A stretch of DNA of 34,003 nucleotides, taken from the NCBI GenBank assembly GCA_003427395.1, contig BFEA01000373.1, positions 278,016 to 312,018 of the forward strand. Direction: 5' to 3'. This DNA is from Chara braunii. Lineage: Eukaryota; Streptophyta; Charophyceae; Charales; Characeae. Made by a program: the position numbers and the translations under genes. This document shows, in pieces, positions 1 to 10,070 of the stretch (position 1 is the first letter of the stretch; each line of letters starts with the position of its first letter). The notes under the pieces are model-generated. The model was not told the DNA's origin. It saw nothing but the letters and a program-made list of their open reading frames with translations, and made no database searches.

Positions 1-226
1 TATATATACATATATGCACAAGGGGAATAATTATGTGACGATCACTTCTCACAGTCATAGTGGGTCTCCTTCTAGCCATACATATATGTGCAACCGCAAG
101 GCAGCCCAACCAAAACCCCAAGTCTTTGAACATAGCTGCAGTCACATCAAAAATCAGATAAGAGTCCACGCACTACGCGGAGTCAACTCCAACCAGTTCC
201 TATATTCATACCCCTTGCTTTAGCCC
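1..226. repeat. Partial LTR-like repeat, copy 1 (runs off the left edge)
   Basis: From about 30 to 222 this stretch aligns as a diverged direct repeat with 5826-6014. Shared blocks include the gatcacttc(t/c)cacagtcata/c start, the cacgcacta segment, and the final gctttagcc. Similarity stops sharply at about 222-226, where gag sequence (minus strand) begins. That edge, with TG/CA-like bases, is what the end of an LTR would look like, but no tRNA primer site is visible next to it. The rest of this copy lies outside the window. Its identity as an LTR is inference; the repeat itself is seen directly. Confidence 0.6.
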
Positions 227-1518
227 ACATACGTTGGCTGCCACGCTGACTTCTCGTGTGCAGCCGCCCCGTTGGTCTTGATGATCTCTCTTGCCTTGTC
301 AATAATCTCGGCGAAAGTTGCATACTGCTCGCGATCACCAAGTGTCTGGCTCAATGCAGCGCATAACCTGTTGTAGAACTCATGGCGCAGATGCGGAAAT
401 GGTAAGTCAAGACCGGGCGTTGCCGCGATCTTCTGCCATTCCGTGAGCCAGTCATGTGTTCCAGTGCTGCCTTGAGTCATGGTGAAGAGACGGTTGATGG
501 CGAGTGCAGGTGCGTCGTCGATGATGAACTTCTTCTTCCACAACCGTGTTAACTCTTCCCATGTGATCTTGTCCTTGAGATTTGCGACGTCGACGCTGTG
601 GGTGGCTGCCAGGTGGGTTAACCAGATCTGGCATCCGCCCTTTGAGTTCATGAACAGGGCGCCGATGTACGCGTGCTTGGCGACAGGCAGAATCCAAAGT
701 TGTGTTGTGAAAGCTTCCCACCAGAGCACCGGGTCCTGATGCGTGTAGCCGTCGAACTTCTCAAGTTGAAAAGTTGGCATCTTGTATTGCTTTGGATTGT
801 TGCCATCCGTGTTCGTCGACTGCAGTTGCTGGAACTCGGTCTTCAAAGTATCCAGCTAATTGCTGATGGCGGTCGGCGCAGCAAAGGTGCTGATGTCGCC
901 GAGCATTGCGACGACGTGGTCGACGCGTTGCTCCAGTTGGCGGTTAGAGGGTGCGCTGCTGGACTCACCAGCATCTGGTCCTGGTACAACTTGCTCCAGG
1001 TCCAGTACACGGGAATTGAGTGCCCGTGTAGCATCCTCGTGACTCTGCACTATCCGGCGAAGGTTCGCCAACTCCTAGTGCTGTGTCTTCAGATCCTGGT
1101 ACCGTTGTTGCAGTTCCTGGTTCTTTCTCTCTAACTCGGACTGTTGGTAGTTGCAAGCGTACAACAACCGTGTCACGAGTTTGGAGAGAAACTCCTTATG
1201 CTGCTCTTCCGGTGTCGCGTCGTCGCCGTTGGGTTCAAAGTGCCAGAACTTGAGTCTTTGGATGCTGGCGGTTTCATGCCGCTGCAGCAGAACCTGGGCT
1301 TCCTTGCGGCGTGTCTGGGTATCTGCGTCTGCTTCGGCCTGTAGCCGCTGCTTCTCAACTGTTGCCGCTGCTTCAGCCTGTAGGCGGGCAGCCTCGGCTG
1401 CCAGCTGGCGTTGTTCCTCAGCCTCGATCAGAGCGAGTTGAGCCTGGAACCGCTGTTTGTAGTTGGCAAGAGACTCGTTGGCCAGTTGACCTGGCATGCC
1501 CAGAGTTGCGCCCGTCAT
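220..1518 (-). pseudogene. gag: Ty3/gypsy gag, N-terminal half, with two in-frame amber codons
   Basis: Reading leftwards from the ATG at 1518-1516 (MTGATLGMPG), one frame stays open to the TAA at 222-220 except for TAG codons at 1077-1075 and 858-856, with no indel. The N-terminal third is rich in Ala, Gln and Glu and looks coiled-coil (repeated EEQRQLAAEAARLQAE type). The C-terminal 200 residues resemble a retrotransposon Gag capsid domain (WWEAFTTQL, WEELTRLWKKKF, LRHEFYNRL). Both stops are CAG-to-TAG type, a Gln codon change, which fits methyl-cytosine deamination in a silenced element. The protein stops at residues QPTYVG, where the LTR-like repeat begins; no zinc knuckle follows here. 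A matching gag C-terminal part with a CCHC knuckle lies at 16491 on the plus strand. Upstream on the same strand are the leader, primer site and LTR. The coat role is known for the family; this copy is dead. Confidence 0.8.
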
Positions 1519-1527
1519 GGTGGCGGG

Positions 1528-1767
1528 GCACTGCTGACGACGTGGCACTGCTGACGTGGCACTGCTGACGTGGCACTGTGTGACTTGGCACTGCTGACGT
1601 GGCACCGTTGCTGACGTGGCACTGTTGCTGACGTGGCACTGCTGACGTGGCACTGCTGACGTGGCACTGTTGCTGACGTGGCACTGCTGACGTGGCACTG
1701 TGTGACGTGGCACTGCTTGGCAATGCTGACGTGTCACTGTGTGACGTGGCACTGCTGACGTGGCTCT
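1528..1767 (-). repeat. Minisatellite of TGACGTGGCAC units in the gag leader
   Basis: A 14 to 17 bp unit is repeated just upstream of the gag start. Thirteen exact copies of gacgtggc are present plus variants such as gacttggc and gacgtgtc. The unit holds an ACGT core in the form ACGTGGC, the plant ABRE-type bZIP recognition core. Open frames through it (ATSAVPRQQ repeats) are by-products of the repeat and are not treated as protein. Confidence 0.85.
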
Positions 1768-2548
1768 GTACTAACCCGGAAATGAATGCAAAGGGGTGGG
1801 TGGGAGGGAAAACGTAGGTAGGCAACCAACCCAACAATACTTTCCTCCGGCCCTAATCAACAGATAAAAAAATAATAAAAAAATAAAAGAGGATTACTTC
1901 CTTTTTTTTTTTTTTTATATCTGTTGATCTATTATGAGTGAGACATGTTAGAAGAGTACTATGAACGAGATCTAGGCTAGGTTTCGCAAAGTTTCGGTTT
2001 CACAAAATGCGATCTTGAAAAAGAATTTTTTTTTGCGAAATGGAGTAAAGATGCGATTTTCAGAAAAGAACGAAATCCCGTTTCTGAGAATATGACAACC
2101 TTCGAATATGCCTATCGAGATGTTGGTAGGCTTCGCAAGATTTCGGTTTTCAAAAAAAAAATTGCGAGATAGAATGAAAATTCGATTTTCAAAAAAGAAT
2201 AATTTCAGTTTCCGAGAATATGACCACTTCTATCGTTATCCCAATATGCCTAGAGAACGAAATACTTACATCAGAAATATCAGAGAACGAAATGCTACTA
2301 TCGATAATTTTCAGACAAAACGAAATGCGATTTATCAGAAATTTTCAGATATTTGTTACATAAAATTGAATACTAATATCAGAAATTTTCAGGTAAAACG
2401 AAATGCGAATATCAGAAATTTCAGATAGTTGTTGCGATAATTTTTTTCTTCTTGATATTTGACGAAGTCCTACTTGATTTACTAACGAGTAATCGATAGA
2501 TCAAGCAAGCTGGCTATTTGATTGAGCGGGTCCTCTGAGTGAGAGGCC
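1768..2548 (-). other. Untranslated leader between primer site and gag, AT-rich with degenerate repeats
   Basis: No gene is seen here. Between 1973 and 2180 a block starting (g)taggcttcgcaa..tttcggtttt occurs twice about 140 bp apart. From 2255 to 2430 a short unit built from aaacgaaatgcga and atcagaaattttcag recurs about four times with heavy drift. The position between the primer binding site and gag fits a retrotransposon leader of about 1 kb, which is long for the class; some of it may be later insertion. Confidence 0.5.
1856..1928. repeat. Inverted repeat with A/T tracts
   Basis: Perfect 11 bp arms (atcaacagata at 1856-1866 and its complement at 1918-1928) flank an A-rich then T-rich interior, so the A and T tracts extend the pairing. 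It could be a small foldback or MITE-like insertion in the leader. No target duplication was recognised. Confidence 0.5.
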
Positions 2549-2561
2549 GGCTCCGATACCA
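2549..2561 (-). other. Primer binding site, initiator-Met tRNA type
   Basis: The minus strand reads TGGTATCGGAGCC, starting three bases after the LTR end at 2565. The classic plant retrotransposon primer site complementary to the 3' end of initiator tRNA-Met is TGGTATCAGAGCC, so there is a single mismatch. This fixes the element's orientation as leftward and marks the adjacent LTR as a 5' LTR. Confidence 0.8.
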
Positions 2562-2564
2562 AAT

Positions 2565-3008
2565 CGTTGCATACTGTAATGTGCAGACCAGAACAAGAAC
2601 CGACCTCTCAATACAAAGTACAAGATAGCACAGCGGAAGACTTAGATACCAATGATCCGAACAATCAATATTGCAATGNAGCCCTGAACATACATCATCA
2701 TCATCGTTACATGGTGTGAATGGGGCCTGGCGCTTCACACAGGAAGACTGCGCCAGCCCCTACCATACACAGTCGAAGAAGAAGGGGGTTAGACGAAGAG
2801 GAGGGGAAGATGGGAATGTCGTCAACACCATGTCTTCGGCACAGGCCCAAATAGTCCCTCGTCGAAATGTCTGAATCCCAAATGTCAAGTGTGGATCCAA
2901 TGTCGTCAAGTCCCAAGTCACAACTCTCTCTCTGTAGTAGTCCGCTGATACTGAGAAGTCAGGNGGTGAGAGGGGAAGAAGAGATGGTGGACTTAGAAGA
3001 AGAGGAAG

Positions 3009-3044
<36 letters not shown>
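2565..3044 (-). repeat. Partial 5' LTR of the gypsy element (truncated at a CT microsatellite)
   Basis: This is the reverse complement of 21589-22080, with about a dozen differences in 480 bp by eye (roughly 97 percent identity) plus two N positions. The end adjoining the primer site reads ..gcaacg, against ..gcaaca in the other copy, so the terminal CA has changed to CG. Homology ends inside the (CT)n tract at 3014-3044; the U3 part present at 20890-21588 is missing and pseudogene sequence follows. The low divergence suggests both LTRs belong to the same or very closely related insertions. Confidence 0.85.
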
Positions 3045-3046
<2 letters not shown>

Positions 3047-4740
3047 CACGTCCACCGACGCAGTGTGGACACTGGTGGAGAGGTTCTTCGCAATGTTCGA
3101 GGAAGGTAAGTTGTCAATTGGAGATGGCAAGATCTCGCTGGACATGTCAGGGAGGATGGAGGGCACCTGCCAGGCCCCTACACCGAGGAAAGCAAGAGAC
3201 AAAGGACATTGTACCATTGCATATACGAAAGAGATGGTCCCAAAGGCTCCACTATGTCCTGGAAGGATTTGTGTCCTTCGTACTTCAAGAACTTCGGGGA
3301 CATGACATGCCGCGAGAGAGAAGTCGCGCTACTCTTGCTTATGAAGGGGAAGGTGGTGGCAATGAACGTCAAAGCCACTCCTCCAAGAATGAACATTGAG
3401 TGTCTCCTTGACATCATGCGCAAAGAGAGATACATGGTTCGCATGTTCAAGTACGTTGTGTTCCGCGCCGAGGGAAGGGTGGATGAAGAATGGAATGACG
3501 ACTTCTTCATGTCGTACAAGGACCTTGAAGAGAGGTATGCACCAAACGGGCTATGCGCAGTTGAATAGGAGAAGGAAAGGGAGAAGTTGCACAACAACAA
3601 AGTGAAGACGGTCCCTCGATGACTTGGAGGGGTGGAGGAGGCAAGGCAAGGTGCGGGTTTGGGGCCTACAAAAGTAATGTACAAGGAGACTTCGTTTGAC
3701 TTCAAGGTGTTTATATACACCGTCATCGATAAACTCGATTTGCTTCGAGCGGAGGTGAAACGAATCACCTTCAGTGCACGTCATCTTGTCTGGGACAAAC
3801 TCAGCAGGCAGACGACATTGCTTCGTGTATGCATGCAGACGAAGGAAGTATTGGCAGCGTCCGACGACATCGTTGCCTCCGCGCAAAAAATGGGATGCAG
3901 GACCGCCATCGTTGACATCTCGTCCACTAATTTCAGCAGTGCATGAACCTCTCATGACTTCGATGCGCTGTACACAATGATGACAAAGTGTTGTGGACAA
4001 AATCGGGTCGTCTTCTTCTTTGCACTGCAGAAGGTGCTAAGCGGTGTATTGCGCCACTTGTTCCGCTGGGAGGACGTTGAACTCATCCATGAAACCTGAA
4101 AATGGGTGGGCAGGCCATCAAATGACGTTACAAGGTACGGTAACATTGCTATGACGAGTCGGGACATGATGATCATTGTACTGCACATTGAAGGAGGGGA
4201 TCTGAAAAAAGTCACTATCATACCCCGACTTCTCAATGACCTCACAGAAGTGCATGTTGTGGAGGAAAAGTTGGGGAAGTGTCGAGGAAAACGCAGTGGC
4301 ATCGACGACGATGAAAGTGTTGCGTATTCAATATGAGAGCGAGAACCCAACAAGTTGTGTTCGTTGTGCAGTTCATTCGCCAGAGAGGCGGAAGGTCTTT
4401 TGCTGGGTAGAGCGCACGCAAGTCTTGTGTGGGAGTTATTGCGTGCAGGTAATAATGTTATTGCCTGTGACGAGTCGGCCAAGGACATTGCATACTTGAC
4501 AAAGTTCATCGACATACTTGTCAAGGATAACAGATTTGACTGCCGACTCGAGAAACCGCGTTCCACATATCGCAACAACAGGGATATGTACCACAAGTTG
4601 GGACCGAAGAGACTGAAGGTATGGGAATACCTGTTCTGCGATGAGCCACAAGGACGTCTTGACGAAAATTATATATATAAGAAAACTAAGGCGACAGAGA
4701 CCCTCAAACATTACCACGGTGCTCTGACTGGAGCGTTGTC
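3045..4740 (+). pseudogene. Multi-nonsense pseudogene of a transposon-associated protein, family not identified
   Basis: From about 3290 to 4735 a single frame codes continuously (VALLLLMKG, VFIYTVIDKLDLLRAEVKR, VVFFFALQKVLSGVLRHLF, SLVWELLRAGNNVIACDES) except for TAG at 3566 and TGA at 3620, 3944, 4097 and 4334. Not one indel occurs over those 480 codons. The first 230 bp lie in the other two frames (LVERFFAMFEEGKLS, then VLEGFVSFVLQE), showing two small shifts near 3250 and 3290. Several stops look like TGG-to-TGA changes. The segment AHASLVWELLRAGNNVIACDES is vaguely like a Rossmann-type SAM-binding loop of a methyltransferase, but no catalytic motif is clear, so I give no function. The left end abuts the LTR microsatellite; the right end dissolves into GC-rich sequence near 4735. 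Long open length with a bare substitution pattern suggests a captured or transposon-encoded gene that decayed by point mutation. Confidence 0.6.
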
Positions 4741-5205
4741 GAGCGCATCGGTCCGGCACCGCACGCGGCGGCGCGGGACCCTCTCGGCCGCGTCACGCAG
4801 GAGTTGGACCAACCTCGACACGAACATGCAAATGGAGCTTCCTTAGGCCGCTCCGGCCGAGTGCGCCAGCCATACCTCTCGCGAGCCCCTACGACAGGAT
4901 AGGACCTACGCGAGGCACAACTTACCTCCACCTTACGGGAGTTGTCACCTCCCTTTGGTGGGCGTATCCCCGCCGAGCTACCAGTCCACAGTACGAAAGC
5001 TATTCGGTTGCAATCGCAGTGGTGGACCAGCCGATGGCGTTTCTCGTTCGCTGTAGCATAGGGGGTACACGCGGTAATACGCCTATCGGACCCGCACGCG
5101 AACCGACATCTTGGGGGGCTGAAGTCCCAAGCGCGACTCGTCGTCGGTCGACTAGGACACATCCCACACACCATGCGCACACCACTTTACGAACACAAAA
5201 GTAAA

Positions 5206-5224
5206 ACACACACACACACACACA
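5206..5224. repeat. (AC)n microsatellite
   Basis: An uninterrupted AC run of about nine and a half units lies between the GC-rich and TATA-containing parts of the LTR-like block. Confidence 0.9.
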
Positions 5225-5316
5225 TCGAACAACGCGACAACACTCCTAGTCCCTTCAGTAGCCGTCCCATAACTTCCCGACGCGGAAATCGGATAGGTGT
5301 CGCACGCGAGACTTGG

Positions 5317-5323
5317 TATAAAA
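5317..5323 (+). promoter_or_regulatory. TATA box candidate
   Basis: An exact TATAAAA sits in GC-rich surroundings (gacttgg before, ccgcgcgg after), which makes a chance match less likely than in AT-rich DNA. If the block is an LTR read rightwards, transcription would start about 30 bp downstream, near 5350. There is no direct evidence of activity. Confidence 0.35.
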
Positions 5324-6416
5324 CCGCGCGGACGCAGGGCTAACTCATTTCGACTCGCTATGCAAACGTGCGCAAGCGGTCGCAGTGATGGCGTACTATG
5401 TAGTACCCATACTCATGCGGTCCTCGTTAATCTCGAGGGTCGCATTCGACACTCAAGTGTCGGCTGACACGCGCCTTGAGGGTTAATCTCTCGACGCTGG
5501 ACAATCGCCATGCGCGGTTGAAGACCACACACCCTCTTCTGCACTCTGTGCACAGTGGGTGGTACACAGGTCCATACTTGTGGTGGCAGTCGCCTCTTAC
5601 CGCCCTGGAGATGAGTCCCACTCCGGGCCTGGGCGAAAGTCAAGGGGTTTGACTTTGACGGCTGCCACGGACTACAACGTCCAACCATACAAACTCTAAA
5701 ATGCATGGGTAAAAAGGGAATTTCCCTTCCCTCTTGAGACATAATCCAGTTAACCCTTATTCACACTCACAGTAGGTCTCTCAAATACTCAGGGCACTTA
5801 TAAATACGTAAGGGTTGATTATATAGGACGATCACTTCCCACAGTCACAGTGAGGCTCCTCTCAGCCATATATGTATGAAATCGCAGGCAATCACATCCA
5901 GAGTCCGAACCACAACCATACNNNCAATCACATCAAANATTCANCNAGAANTTCACGCACTATACGGGGTCAACTTCAACCATTCCTCGCACTCATACCC
6001 CTCGCTTTAGCCATACAAGCCTCACTCGTGCAACTCTTAAATAAATACTCAGTACTTTTGTTGGATGGCCATTCAATAAATAACGGGTAAAAACACAACA
6101 AAACAATGAAAACCTGTTATCAGTGATAACAGAAGATGATCCTTGTAGGATCAAGCAGAAACTAGTCCAAGTCCTGAATCGAATGTCCAAGAAAGACCTG
6201 TACCATAAGACACGTCAATGCCCAAGCTAAATCATCAGCATATGGGGGATGAACCTCCATAGCACATCCTCACTCAAAGTTACCTGCCAACTAAGTCTAA
6301 GCCTACCTCTAAGCCAGTGCCCAAAGCAAAAGTAGACTAATGGCAGAATCTCCCCTATTCAGGGTGAATCGCCATAATCGCCACCTGTCAAAGTATAATC
6401 TAACTCCTCTAAATCA

Positions 6417-6722
6417 AGAAAATTTCGGCAGTGCTTCCCGTAGGAAAAGTGTCTTTCCAAAATTTATATCAGTCCGAATACGAAAACAAAAATAGTCTTT
6501 TGACTTTTCAAGGTCCAATTTTGTCTAACTCCCTGAATTAACAAAAAATTGGGCAGCACTCCTTTTAGAAAAGGAGAATTTCCAGATTTTTACTAATTCA
6601 TATATAAACTTTAGGCAAGTTGAACTTTGAAAAGTCAAAAATTTGACTAACTCCTTGGATTTGTAGAAATTTCGGCAGCGCTTCCCGTAGAGAAAGTAGC
6701 TTACCAAAATTTATACAAGGCC
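6417..6722. repeat. Three degenerate tandem units of about 120 bp in the left arm
   Basis: Each unit carries a variant of aatttcggcagcgcttcccg followed by a GAAAAG-like run and ccaaaatttata; the middle unit (near 6545-6600) is the most diverged. Between units lies an inverted pair, ttgacttttcaaggtccaa at 6500-6518 and its near complement at 6620-6638 (17 of 19). The same triple structure appears in reverse at 15736-16045. Confidence 0.7.
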
Positions 6723-7007
6723 AAGTACAACAAAAGATCCAGAAAATGCGAAAATCGATCCAAGTAAAAAAAACTTAGCTCAGAAAATGCAGGAATTGAA
6801 ACTAACCCCTATCGCTCTAGCACGTGGCGAGCCTCTAAAGCAACTACCTGTCAACCTGAAACCCAGACCAAGTAGTAATCTCACTCAGCAACATGCAGGC
6901 CAAACCACAAAGGTAAGTACTCTCACGAACCCCAAGCTCTTTAGCAATCAATTGTTCATGCTCCCTCTCTGAATTACCCCCTTCATACCCTACTTACATA
7001 AGGCATA

Positions 7008-8043
7008 GGTCAGGCCACCTGAACTTACAGAGCGCGCCCAACTTAGCCAGGCCTAAAATCATAATACCTAAACTTATAGAGCGTTCTGACTTGGCCATGT
7101 ATACACAAACAGAGGGCACAACTACTTCTCTCTTCTTTTGGGCGTAAGACTAGACCACTCTAGTCGCCCTGAACTTGTTTAAATAGCCAAGTTATATATA
7201 CTTCTATAAACTTAGTCTTCAAAGGGGACATAAGGATGAGCTGCTCAACTTAGAACATTGCTCAGCTTGCCCAAGCTTACCTTCAGCCATATCTTATATA
7301 TACTTCTGTGAACTTAGTCTTCAAAGGGGACATAAGGATGAGCCGCTCAACTTAGAACATTGCTCAGCCTGCCCAAACTTACCTTCAGCTATATCTCTTA
7401 GTTTGTACTCTCTTTAGTTGTAATAAGCTATAGTCAGGCTACCTAAACTTATAGAGCGGCCTGACTAGCCTGTTCTTAATAGCATAGTAATACAATATAG
7501 CTAGGTTTATATCCATTGGGTTCCAACATGTGCGAGGCGTTGGGTCAGACTACCTAAACTTATAGAGCGGTCTGACCCTCTGCCAGCTTCGTCTCTCTCT
7601 GATCAGGCAGTGGGATAGGCTACCTAAACTTATAGAGCGGCCTGTCCTCTGCCAGGATTATTCCCTCAGAACAAAACAGGAGAAGGGTTGAACCACCTAA
7701 ACTTATAGAGCGGTTCAGACCCTCTTGTTCAGAACCAAAAAAACTGATAGAATCCCAAATAAAACGAGGCAACCCAAGGTACCTAAACTTATAAAGCGCC
7801 TTGGGTCCCTTAAAGCCATTCACAGTCAAACCCCCATAAGTCAGAGCAGTCAGGACACCTAAACTTATAGAGCGTCTTGACCCTCCACTCAATTCACAGC
7901 ACCAGGTCTCCTCAAACTTATGGGGACATCCTAGCCTCCAGAGCTTCAGGCTACCTAAACTTATAGAGCGGCCTGAGGCTCCATGCAATCCAAGGATAAA
8001 CAAAGCGCTGGGCTTCCCCAAACTTAAGGAGACCTCCCAGCCT
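7008..8043 (+). repeat. Left subterminal array of about 12 hairpins with constant loop and covarying stems
   Basis: The loop core cctaaacttatagag recurs at least eight times nearly unchanged, with weaker variants. Each copy is flanked by different but mutually complementary arms: TAGTCAGGC/GCCTGACTA (7431-7439/7459-7467), GGGTCAGAC/GTCTGACCC (7542-7550/7570-7578), ACCCAAGG/CCTTGGGT (7772-7779/7799-7806), GCTTCAGGC/GCCTGAGGC (7943-7951/7971-7979, one G-T), GTCAGGAC/GTCTTGAC (7849-7856/7874-7881, one G-T). Stems change sequence but stay paired. This is seen directly in the sequence. Family precedent is the subterminal transposase-binding repeat, but such repeats are not usually covarying hairpins. 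Confidence 0.85.
7192..7395. repeat. 102 bp tandem duplication
   Basis: Two adjacent units, 7192-7293 and 7294-7395, begin ttatatatacttct and contain the same cttagtcttcaaaggggaca block. They differ at only a handful of positions, so the duplication is younger than the divergence between the two arms. Confidence 0.9.
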
Positions 8044-9797
8044 TAGTGACCCAGTCAATCTGCACACAATACTCCCTTCCTCCCAACCTTCCCCCAGATG
8101 CAACCCATTTTATTTGCAATCTGCTTTCAGGCAATCAACAAACTGAAACTGAGATTTGCCCACACATTCTTTTATTTCAGTATGACTTATGTCATGAAAG
8201 TCAAACTCAGAACCGAGTACAGGACCCACACAATACACTCAGTCAAACGTAGAGAGATGTACAGGTAGGGGTTATAGTTGGTTTTATAGAGGGAGTCAGG
8301 GATTACCACTCAGTTCCCTGCCTTCAGGACTCCACCTGAGTCCCCGCAGAGCTCCCGCAATCGGTGGGGCAACCTCCCACAAAGGCCTTGGCGCGGGTTA
8401 TGGGCCACAGGCCCTCCTGCCAGCTACGAGGTGAGTCTCAGTTCGCTCTCCCCACCTCCCTTTCTCCCTCTCTGATCCGTAATAGCGGCAGGGTCCGCCC
8501 CTTTGCGAGTACTTGCCAGTTCGATCGCTTTCCCAGACGCTGGCGGGAGCTGCTCCCACCCTCTTGAGCAAGCAATGCCCCGAGTAACAGGTAAGTCCCG
8601 AACCCTGCAGCTGGGCTCGGGCTTCTTCTACGGATACGGTGCGTAAAGACCGCAATGAAACTTCCACACGAAACCGTCCAGGTACGTGCGACCTTTTCAC
8701 CATCCTCCCCTCCTCTACTAACTCCTTTTCTATCAACCTCGTCTCTCACCTACTCGCGCATGCCTGTCCCAACTGTGCTAGATAGCGCGGGCCCATGCCT
8801 GCATCAATACCTGTAGGAAGGATAAGCAAAGTCGAACGAATTTACCACTACTATACAGGCAGGTTCATCGTTGTTTTTTACAGCCTCCTCCCGGACGCAG
8901 CTTCCCTACTGACAATCTAAAAAACTACCTACTAAACTCCAAATCTAACACTACCACTCGATCCGCCGGGGTCAAACCCCAAGGATTACTTCCTCCCTCG
9001 CCGAATCCCGCCATAAGTCGTATGAAGCATCCGCCTTCCCCTGCGCTCCACCCACCTTTTCGCCATCTCTCCGCGCACCACCTTTCCTTCCTACCTTCTA
9101 ATCCACTAACCATAGTCTAAAACTAACCCCACAATCCCGCTCGCAGCCACCGAAAACCCCCGTTTCGGGTCCTCCCTCGCCCGCTTCCGTGGTGAAACGG
9201 GTAAGATCTTCACTCTGCACCTCCCCCCTTCGCCACTCCGCCATGACTCCGCGCGGCCCAGTTCTACTACCCCGCCTACCTTACTAGCTCTCTGCTAAAT
9301 CCGACTTCCAAATCGGAATCGCCCCGTTCGAAAACCTCGGATTTAACTCTCTCCCCGCCCGATTTCATCTAGAATTGGGTGGAGCCTTCGTTCCCCGTCC
9401 CTTCCTGCCTGCGCTTGTTTCTACCATAGCTCACTTAGATGTATCCGGCACAAAACCCCGGCCGGGTTCACTCACCTCCTTCTGCGACATCCGCTCCCCG
9501 CCTCTGCGTCCCCCACGGCGCTCCGCTACGGTTACGTACCCCTCCGCCAATACCTGCCTTCGCCATCATCCTCCACTACCGTTGTGTGCACCTACCACGC
9601 CTACCCGTCCACATTCACCCCTCCGTCTTTCAGCCTGGGTTGACATCAACCCGGCTCTTCGATGCTACGTGGCCCGACGGTCAGCCGAGTGTCGGGAAAA
9701 CAGAAAACACTCCGCCGACGGGCCCTCCTCGATTTATACGTGTCATCCATGAACGCGGGCCGTGCGAATCTCCTCTGCATCGTTCCAATTTTAACAG

Positions 9798-10070
9798 ATG
9801 TCCCGAAGGACTTTAGCTGCGGTAGGCGTCCCACTGTGCCTCCAAAAGCCACTCACCCCCTTTCTTTGCACACACCTACCCCGCATCATGTCCGGGTTCA
9901 TCCCCGGATTCACACACATTATCCTTACGCAGTGGCCTGGCGGATCTCTCCCGTATCAATCCGATTCTTGGAGATGTCCCAAAGGACTCATTTACAACGG
10001 CGCCCCACGACCCTTTACGGCCTGGGCAACCCCCCACACCCCCACATGTCCGGTATTACTCCTCAAAGGC
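9798..10070. repeat. Diverged tandem duplication of about 175 bp
   Basis: The blocks starting gatgtcccgaaggact (about 9798) and gatgtcccaaaggact (about 9973) both continue through a C-rich stretch to catgtccgg (about 9886 and 10046). The alignment between these anchors is loose, so this call is tentative. Confidence 0.4.

Larger units (their letters stand above)
4741..6036. other. Non-coding LTR-like block with TATA box; last 190 bp repeat 1-226
   Basis: No convincing ORF is present. The stretch has a GC-rich left part (4741-5200), a CA microsatellite at 5206-5224, a plus-strand TATAAAA at 5317-5323 and an AT-richer right part ending gctttagcca at about 6014. The final 190 bp (5826-6014) match 30-222. 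The combination of a TATA box, about 1.2 kb length and a recurrent sharp right edge fits an LTR read on the plus strand. No primer site follows and no left edge is defined, so this stays a hypothesis. Several N positions lie at 5922-5951. Between 6015 and 6036 is a short spacer before the inverted-repeat element. Confidence 0.4.
6037..8400 (+). repeat. Left terminal inverted repeat arm
   Basis: It pairs with 14260-16490. Reading inwards it holds the terminal AT-rich 100 bp, a threefold degenerate repeat (6417-6722), a 102 bp tandem duplication (7192-7395) and the hairpin array (7008-8043). It ends in the gcagagctcccgcaat block near 8350. Identity by eye is high in the outer 900 bp and lower in the array. 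No coding potential is evident. Confidence 0.8.

Noticed and set aside
1418-1837. Open frame with ATSAVPRQQ-type repeats upstream of gag
   Set aside because: It is a translation of the short tandem repeat. The gag start at 1518 is followed by complex protein sequence, while this frame has only repeat-derived residues.
2549-2561. Possible tRNA gene
   Set aside because: Only the 13 bases matching a tRNA 3' end are present, with no cloverleaf. A primer binding site explains it.
4704-5180. 158-codon minus-strand frame
   Set aside because: It is GC-rich with Arg, Ser and Cys excess and no recognisable domain. It overlaps the pseudogene end and lies in LTR-like sequence.
7008-8043. CRISPR array (repeated units with variable neighbours)
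   Set aside because: Unit spacing is irregular, the variable parts are self-complementary stems rather than spacers, and the context is a eukaryotic transposon.
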